The position numbers were made by a program, and so were the translations under genes. The notes under the pieces were generated by a model, which saw only the letters and a list, made by a program, of their open reading frames with translations, ran no database searches and was not told the origin of the DNA. Of a stretch of 18,684 nt of DNA, positions 14,857-18,684 are shown piece by piece (within the stretch, counting starts at the first letter, position 1; every line of letters begins with the position of its first letter). Source of the stretch: Clostridia bacterium (GTDB lineage: Bacteria > Bacillota_A > Clostridia > UBA1212 > UBA1255); assembly GCA_017522515.1 (NCBI GenBank), contig JAFWZH010000267.1, forward strand, positions 1-18,684. Direction: 5' to 3'.

Positions 14857-16107
14857 ATGAATAGGGTAATTATAGTTGGTAACGGTTTTGACCTCGCGCA
14901 TGGTCTTGAAACGAAATATGAACATTTTATAAATTGGTATTGGGGAAGATGGCTAAAGTTGCTTTATAGTAGTACAAGTCAATTTGAAAAAGATGAACTG
15001 TTTGAAATAACTTGTAGCTCAGGTTGTTTATCAGGCTATTTTTATACAGGTTCTACTGAACAAAATGTTTTCAAGCATAAAGAGACAATTTTAGATAAGG
15101 AAAAGAAAAAAGGGGTTATAGAATTTAAGCTTTCTGATTTACTATTTCGTATATCAAAGTCTATTGAATCTAAAGGGTGGGTAGATGTAGAGAATGATTA
15201 TTACGAATTGCTTGTTGAGAATGTGAATGAGAAGGATAAGATACGAAAATTGAATAGAGATTTGACTGTTGTTCAACACCTTCTTACAGAATATCTTGGT
15301 GCTGTTCAAAGTCAGAATATAAATATTTCGATTGTTAAAAATGATTTACGCGAGAAAATGCTTGCTCCATTTTCAAAAAATGAAATAGCAGAATCTGCAT
15401 CGATGCATTGGACTAAATTTATCTATAATAGAGGCGATATAAATAGTACTGGAGCAATGTTCCACTTTTTTAGTGATTACGGAATTTCGAATTATAGCAA
15501 AGAAGAAATAGAGAAGTTGCTTAAAAAGGAGCAGCCCGCAATATTATCAAATCGCCAATTTAGTGATGAAGCAGGAAAAAACTTTCTCTTGCCTAATCGT
15601 GTGATGCTATTAAACTTCAACTACACTAATACTGCTGATTTGTATTTGCCACAGAATGACAGATTTGTTGTCAATCATATTCATGGAGAACTAACAAATC
15701 CGGATAGTATTGTTTTCGGTTATGGAGATGAAACTGATGATGAGCATCAAGTTATTCTAAAAAAGAACGATAATGAGTATTTAAGGCATTTCAAAACTTA
15801 TCGCTACTTGGAAACTCCCAATTATCGCCAGCTTCTTTCTTTTATTGAGTCCGAACCGTTCCAAGTTTGTATAATAGGACATTCTTGTGGCTTATCAGAC
15901 AGAACAATGCTTAAGACGATATTCGAACACAAAAATTGTGTTTCAATCAAACCATACTATTATATCAATGAAAATGGTAGGGATAATTATTTGGATATAG
16001 TACAGAATATATCCCGAAACTTTACAGATATGAGCAAAATGCGCGATAGAGTTGTCAATAAGACTTTTTGCGAACCGTTTGTTAATTATAAGGAAATGCA
16101 AGATTAA
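14857..16107 (+). CDS. AbiH-family abortive infection protein (second of two)
   Basis: A second, strongly diverged AbiH-family protein of 416 aa. Signature segments are VIIVGNGFDLAHGLETKYEHF (about 4-24), LNFNYTN (252-258), NHIHGEL (273-279), FGYGDE (287-292) and IIGHSCGLSDR (339-349), the same order of motifs as in the gene before. It has a longer insertion between the N-terminal motif and the core (about 30-240) with charged helices, so the two are unlikely to be a recent tandem duplication; they look like two separately acquired relatives. Soluble, no signal peptide. Its role would be phage-triggered growth arrest, as inferred from the family; trigger and biochemical activity are not known to me. 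AT-rich like the first copy. Confidence 0.88.
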   Translation: MNRVIIVGNGFDLAHGLETKYEHFINWYWGRWLKLLYSSTSQFEKDELFEITCSSGCLSGYFYTGSTEQNVFKHKETILDKEKKKGVIEFKLSDLLFRISKSIESKGWVDVENDYYELLVENVNEKDKIRKLNRDLTVVQHLLTEYLGAVQSQNINISIVKNDLREKMLAPFSKNEIAESASMHWTKFIYNRGDINSTGAMFHFFSDYGISNYSKEEIEKLLKKEQPAILSNRQFSDEAGKNFLLPNRVMLLNFNYTNTADLYLPQNDRFVVNHIHGELTNPDSIVFGYGDETDDEHQVILKKNDNEYLRHFKTYRYLETPNYRQLLSFIESEPFQVCIIGHSCGLSDRTMLKTIFEHKNCVSIKPYYYINENGRDNYLDIVQNISRNFTDMSKMRDRVVNKTFCEPFVNYKEMQD

Positions 16108-16162
16108 CATATTCATATGTAAGGAACTTTGTTTGACTAGTTGCCTACCTAAAAATTTAGTA

Positions 16163-16360
16163 ATGAAAGACCTTAACTATTACATTAACAGTTTTTCTTC
16201 ACTGCACACGATGAGAAAATGTGGGAAACCTGCACCGCACAAGGCGTTATTGCTACTGTCGGTGATAGACCTTGTGGAGCGTGGTTACATTATCGATTGC
16301 CGTGTTCCGTTGTCGGACGCTTTGATACAGCAGTTCAAGAGCAATACCACAAAACTATAG
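16163..16360 (+). pseudogene. N-terminal remnant of an HNH-type restriction endonuclease
   Basis: The 65-aa frame from ATG 16163 reads DLNYYINSFSSLHTMRKCGK, then APHKALLLLSVIDLVERGYI and LSDALIQQFKSN. This matches the start of a family of putative HNH restriction endonucleases, some acting on modified DNA, in which APHKPLLLLAVIDLIE is the hallmark. Full proteins are about 280-320 aa with the HNH domain at the C-terminal end. Here the frame stops after about 65 residues and I found no continuation in any frame before the convergent gene at 16408, so the nuclease domain is gone. A longer frame starting at 16052 overlaps the AbiH end and is not needed. It appears to be a deletion scar within the island. 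Confidence 0.6.
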
Positions 16361-16407
16361 GGCGCAAGATATGACAGAAAGTCAAGCAATTGTAAGTTGG
16401 CAAGGAC

Positions 16408-16929
16408 TTATGCTTCATATTCAAGGTATGCTTTCAAGTTTTGTTTGATATTTTCGGCAAAAGGAGAAGTTGCAGCAAAGTCTATTGTTGCCAAAATTGT
16501 GTCTTTACCATAAAAACGAATTGTTTCTAAAATCTCCTCTTCTGTACCACGTTCAAATATCCTATTTATAACATAACGTTTGTGTGCTATAAAATCTATA
16601 TGCTCAAATGATGTGTCCCAAAATAGTGTAGAACGGAACTTGCTGCAATCCGGACGATTGTTTGTTGACAACCGTCGTTTCTCCTCTGAAATATCATAAT
16701 GCACTTGCAAAGTCATCAAGAAACCCTCTTCCAATCCTAAGGCTCTTTCAATGCGAAGTGAAAGCGGAATATTCATAGATCTGCGTCCACGGATTATAGC
16801 ACTGAGCGTTTGCGGATGTTCGCCTATTGATTCAGCAAAATGTCCGCTTCTGAGTTTACGTTTCTTTAATTCTCGTTGCAAAAACAAACCTGGATGTAAT
16901 CCTTTGAGTATTTCTATTGTAGCATTCAT
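16408..16929 (-). CDS. HTH regulator or antitoxin (HigA-like) with DUF6922-type C-terminal domain
   Basis: This 173-aa protein has an N-terminal helix-turn-helix of the HigA/XRE kind (about 14-69: HPGLFLQRELKKRKL, then GHFAESIGEHPQTLSAIIRGRR, then IERALGLEEGF). A C-terminal domain (about 100-172: FWDTSFEHIDFIAHKRYVIN, then RIFERGTEEEILETIRFYG) matches my memory of DUF6922, which in Bacteroidales often belongs to the antitoxin of AbiEii-type nucleotidyltransferase toxins. It would bind DNA and repress its own promoter: a perfect 16-bp palindrome overlaps the -7 element just before the gene. No toxin gene is seen on either side, so it is an orphan or its partner was lost in the deletion that left the HNH remnant. 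The ATG sits about at the predicted transcription start, so the mRNA may be leaderless. Confidence 0.78.
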   Translation of the reverse strand: MNATIEILKGLHPGLFLQRELKKRKLRSGHFAESIGEHPQTLSAIIRGRRSMNIPLSLRIERALGLEEGFLMTLQVHYDISEEKRRLSTNNRPDCSKFRSTLFWDTSFEHIDFIAHKRYVINRIFERGTEEEILETIRFYGKDTILATIDFAATSPFAENIKQNLKAYLEYEA

Positions 16930-16933
16930 ATCG

Positions 16934-16964
16934 CAAAAATAAACAATATTGTTTAGAAAACAAA
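16934..16964 (-). promoter_or_regulatory. Promoter of the HTH-DUF6922 gene
   Basis: Read on the minus strand, TTTG (16964-16961), then 19 nt, then TATTTTTG (16941-16934) is a full match to the Bacteroidota promoter consensus TTTG-N19-TAnnTTTG. The ATG begins at 16929, only 4 nt beyond the -7 element, so the transcript should have almost no leader. Confidence 0.75.
16940..16955. promoter_or_regulatory. Perfect 16-bp palindrome, likely operator
   Basis: TAAACAATATTGTTTA is its own reverse complement over all 16 bases. It covers the first bases of the -7 element and part of the spacer, so a bound dimer would block RNA polymerase. The HTH protein encoded directly downstream is the obvious candidate to bind it. 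No second copy was seen elsewhere in the window. Confidence 0.65.
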
Positions 16965-17205
16965 TGATTGAACAAAATTATTCTCAAACTAAAAAAGAAC
17001 TTGTCGGGATTTCCGACTGGTTAAAATAAACTCCCCCGGAACCGCCCACATATAATCAAGGCAGTCTTAGGGGATTATTGTGTTTATTCGCAAAGCTCTT
17101 TCTTAAATCTCATAACAGTAGCGATTCCGAGGTTCTCAATCTTGGCTATATTCATAAACAAGAGCTAAGAAGTTCTCTGATTTGACATTTTTTGGAGGTT
17201 TACTA
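16956..17205. other. Intergenic stretch between two divergent defence genes
   Basis: No supported gene. It holds a small hairpin (GTCGG at 17003-17007 with CCGAC at 17013-17017) and, on the minus strand, a 23-codon frame at 17155-17084 that reads like the tail of a lost protein but is too short to assign. The rest shows nothing that I can name. Confidence 0.35.
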
Positions 17206-17236
17206 TTGCATACGTTCCTTTTTTATGCTACCTTTG
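17206..17236 (+). promoter_or_regulatory. Promoter of the leader RNA and Abi_2 gene
   Basis: TTG (17206-17208), then 20 nt, then TACCTTTG (17229-17236), an exact TAnnTTTG match. Transcription should start near 17240, leaving a leader of about 64 nt before ATG 17304, much longer than for the other genes here. Confidence 0.75.
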
Positions 17237-17239
17237 CGG

Positions 17240-17300
17240 TAACAGATTCCGCCACGCTTCCCATAGAACAGCGTACCAGGGCGGAACTTTTGCTTTTTAT
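17240..17300 (+). ncRNA. Structured leader RNA, candidate abiF-type motif with attenuator-like end
   Basis: The leader folds into a two-part stem: TTCCGCC (17247-17253) pairs perfectly with GGCGGAA (17280-17286), and inside it ACGC (17254-17257) pairs with GCGT (17271-17274). There is a 13-nt apical loop and a 5-nt bulge (ACCAG) on the right arm. A U-rich tract, CTTTTGCTTTTTAT (17287-17300), follows directly and ends just before the start codon, so the hairpin could also act as an attenuator. A conserved RNA called the abiF motif is known upstream of Abi_2 (AbiD/F) genes; position and shape fit, but I cannot run a covariance search. It may act in cis, or as an RNA antitoxin for the HEPN protein. 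Confidence 0.55.
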
Positions 17301-17303
17301 ACT

Positions 17304-18452
17304 ATGAATAAATACAACAACAAAGCGTTAAGTATCCAAGAACAAATTGAACGCTTAAAGAAAAACGGTTTGATTATTGATGATGAGAATCAAGCCAACA
17401 AGACTCTCTCAATAATCAGTTATTTTAGATTAGCCAGCTATTGGCGACCAATGGAAGAAAAGGACCAAGGACACCAATTCAAACCAAATAGTCACTTCAA
17501 TAACGCATTATCACTATATTATTTTGACAAGGAGTTACGTGCTTTAATATTTTCTGCAATACAAAGCATTGAAATTGCATTACGCACAAAGGTTATTCAC
17601 TCTTTTTCTATCATGTATGGTCCATTCTGGTTTATGGATGACACATTAGTAAAAAGTTTAAAACAACAACTAGAAAATATTGCAAGTCTTAGAAAAGAAT
17701 TAGACAGATCTAAGGAAGATTTTATACAGGAACATTATCGAAAATATGACTTTCCTGATATGCCTCCGTCTTGGAAAACTTTAGAAGTTGCGTCATTTGG
17801 TGTACTTTCTAAACTATATAGTAACTTCAAAGATAAGAATGTTAAAAAAGACATTGCAAAGAGTTTTGGTGTTCCGCAGCACGAATATCTTGAAAGTTGG
17901 ATGAGAAGTATTGCCGTATTACGTAATTGTTGTGCCCATCATGCACGAGTTTGGAACAGGCGTTTCTCAATGATTCCCCAGTTACCTAAATCGATGTCAA
18001 ATGATTGGATTACAAATTTAAATTTAGACACCCATAAAATTTATGCACAGTTGTGTTGTATCATTTACTGGCAAAATAGTATATATGAAAACAACGACTT
18101 TATAAATAAATTCAAACAACTATTGCAAAAATATCCAAATATTGATGTTACGGCTATGGGATTCCCAAAAGATTGGGAAATGGAACCGCTTGGAAAGCAT
18201 AAAAAGAAAAATATCCCCAGGACCACCGTTCATCAAAGGCTGTTCTGGGGATTGTTTTTATTTGTACTTGTGCGTTACTTCAGTTTGGCCATGAAGCGTT
18301 CGGTATCGACGATGAAGCGTACATGTGTTCCTTTTCCGATGATGCCGGCTCCGTCGCTTGCTTCTACGTTGAATATGAGCTTGCGGCCTTCGACTGCGGT
18401 GAGGAGTGCTGTTGCTTTTATCTCCGAGCCTAATGCCGACGGTTTTATGTGA
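17304..18452 (+). CDS. Abi_2 (AbiD/F-type) HEPN abortive infection protein with lost stop codon
   Basis: An Abi_2-family protein, expected to be a HEPN ribonuclease that halts growth during phage infection. The N-terminal pattern LSIQEQIERLKKNGLIIDDE, followed by SYFRLASYW (about 39-47), is typical. Two R-x4-H motifs are visible: R94-H99 (RTKVIH) and R207-H212 (RNCCAH), the second being the expected catalytic one. The family normally ends soon after 'MGFPKDWEMEPLW'. Here the frame reads EPLGKHKKK and runs on, while the other frame holds TGG AAA GCA TAA at 18191-18202, i.e. W-K-A-stop. A one-base deletion near 18189-18190 therefore removed the stop, adding about 86 residues that pass through a terminator and then antisense to the thioesterase gene. 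The normal length would be about 299 aa. Starts at ATG 17304 behind the structured leader. Confidence 0.85.
   Translation: MNKYNNKALSIQEQIERLKKNGLIIDDENQANKTLSIISYFRLASYWRPMEEKDQGHQFKPNSHFNNALSLYYFDKELRALIFSAIQSIEIALRTKVIHSFSIMYGPFWFMDDTLVKSLKQQLENIASLRKELDRSKEDFIQEHYRKYDFPDMPPSWKTLEVASFGVLSKLYSNFKDKNVKKDIAKSFGVPQHEYLESWMRSIAVLRNCCAHHARVWNRRFSMIPQLPKSMSNDWITNLNLDTHKIYAQLCCIIYWQNSIYENNDFINKFKQLLQKYPNIDVTAMGFPKDWEMEPLGKHKKKNIPRTTVHQRLFWGLFLFVLVRYFSLAMKRSVSTMKRTCVPFPMMPAPSLASTLNMSLRPSTAVRSAVAFISEPNADGFM
18213..18260. terminator. Bidirectional terminator between converging genes
   Basis: ATCCCCAGGAC (18213-18223) pairs with GTTCTGGGGAT (18242-18252), 11 positions with one G-U pair, around an 18-nt loop. 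TGTTTTTATTT follows on the plus strand, and on the minus strand the stem is followed by ATATTTTTCTTTTTATG. It can end both the Abi_2 transcript and the thioesterase transcript. It lies inside the extended Abi_2 frame. Confidence 0.85.
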
Positions 18453-18649
18453 GTTGTGTTTATCTCTGCTCCTACGGTTGTGGAGCCTTCGGGCAGGAAG
18501 GGTGCGACAGCATTCATTGCTGCGTTCTCCATTAGTGCGACCATTGAGGGTGTGGCAAAGACTTCGAGACCGCCTGAGCCGACTGCCGATGCGCAGTTGC
18601 CGGGTGCTACTACTGTAGTGCTTGTATATTCTAATCCTTCTTTCAGCAT
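18275..18649 (-). CDS. Hotdog-fold thioesterase, fluoroacetyl-CoA thioesterase-like
   Basis: A 124-aa hotdog thioesterase that would hydrolyse an acyl-CoA; the natural substrate cannot be read from sequence. The block ATPSMVALMENAA carries T33 and E41, and THIKPS carries H67. These three have the same spacing as the T42, E50 and H76 triad of the fluoroacetyl-CoA thioesterase FlK, with a constant offset of nine, which supports the family. The C-terminal strand GKGTHVRFIVD is also typical. The length is normal and the gene appears complete, ending at 18275 before the terminator at 18213-18260. It is more GC-rich than the Abi_2 gene and has a household-type function, so it probably marks the edge of the island. 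Upstream sequence to the window end is too short to judge the promoter. Confidence 0.85.
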   Translation of the reverse strand: MLKEGLEYTSTTVVAPGNCASAVGSGGLEVFATPSMVALMENAAMNAVAPFLPEGSTTVGAEINTTHIKPSALGSEIKATALLTAVEGRKLIFNVEASDGAGIIGKGTHVRFIVDTERFMAKLK

Positions 18650-18684
18650 ATATGTATATTGTTATAGGGCTAATATTATGCACA

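Noticed and set aside
16052..16162. Upstream part of the 102-aa plus-strand frame covering the HNH remnant
   Set aside because: It overlaps the end of the second AbiH gene in another frame and lacks family similarity. The recognisable part begins at ATG 16163.
17084..17155. 23-codon minus-strand frame (MNIAKIENLGIATVMRFKKE...)
   Set aside because: It has a protein-like feel and could be the decayed tail of a lost gene, but it is too short to assign and an in-frame stop lies just upstream.
18258..18683. 141-aa minus-strand open frame, very Arg/Ser-rich
   Set aside because: It overlaps the thioesterase gene in another frame and has skewed composition typical of an out-of-frame reading.
1..18684. 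CRISPR array, tRNA, rRNA, insertion sequence or integrase
   Set aside because: No regularly spaced repeats, no tRNA-like fold, no rRNA segments and no transposase or recombinase gene were seen in the window.

Overview
The window looks like a chromosomal defence island of a Bacteroidota bacterium, most likely a member of Bacteroidales. The evidence is the promoter style: several genes have exact or near matches to the Bacteroidota -7 element TAnnTTTG, with a TTG or TTTG about 19-21 nt upstream. Protein families also fit: AbiH, RhuM, a HigA-like HTH fused to a DUF6922-type domain, and Abi_2. Genus cannot be settled from the sequence alone.

Layout. Positions 1-415 are non-coding and hold a strong terminator (203-236) for a gene outside the window. 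Positions 416-13408 hold eight closely packed plus-strand genes that look like one operon: an SNF2-type helicase, a membrane-anchored unknown, a DUF4391 protein, a small trypco2-like protein, a 556-aa protein with a PD-(D/E)XK nuclease signature, a type III DNA methyltransferase (Mod), a RhuM-family protein and a type III restriction subunit (Res). Mod and Res are the recognisable core of a type III restriction-modification system. The other six genes make it an extended version that I cannot match to a named system. Base composition is mosaic: the helicase, DUF4391, most of Mod, RhuM and Res are moderate in GC, while most of 3669-4350, 5071-7105 and the specificity region of Mod (about 7680-8480) are very AT-rich. 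This suggests that cargo genes and the specificity domain are exchanged in a conserved frame.

Downstream are two divergent AbiH-family abortive-infection genes (13579-14733 and 14857-16107), each with its own similar promoter. They are followed by an N-terminal remnant of an HNH-type restriction endonuclease (16163-16360). A minus-strand HTH-DUF6922 regulator or antitoxin (16408-16929) has a 16-bp perfect palindrome over its promoter and no visible toxin partner. Next is an Abi_2 (AbiD/F-type) HEPN protein (17304 onward), preceded by a structured leader that may be an abiF-type RNA. This gene has apparently lost its stop codon through a one-base deletion near 18190. Its frame now runs through the terminator at 18213-18260 into the antisense of the next gene.

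At the right edge a more GC-rich minus-strand hotdog thioesterase of the fluoroacetyl-CoA thioesterase-like type (18275-18649) probably marks the return to ordinary chromosome.

The strongest leads for unreported biology are: the candidate nuclease at 5435-7105 with its A7 start-site homopolymer; the abiF-like leader with a U-rich tract before the HEPN gene; the loss of the Abi_2 stop codon; and the helicase/DUF4391/membrane-protein set attached to a type III system.
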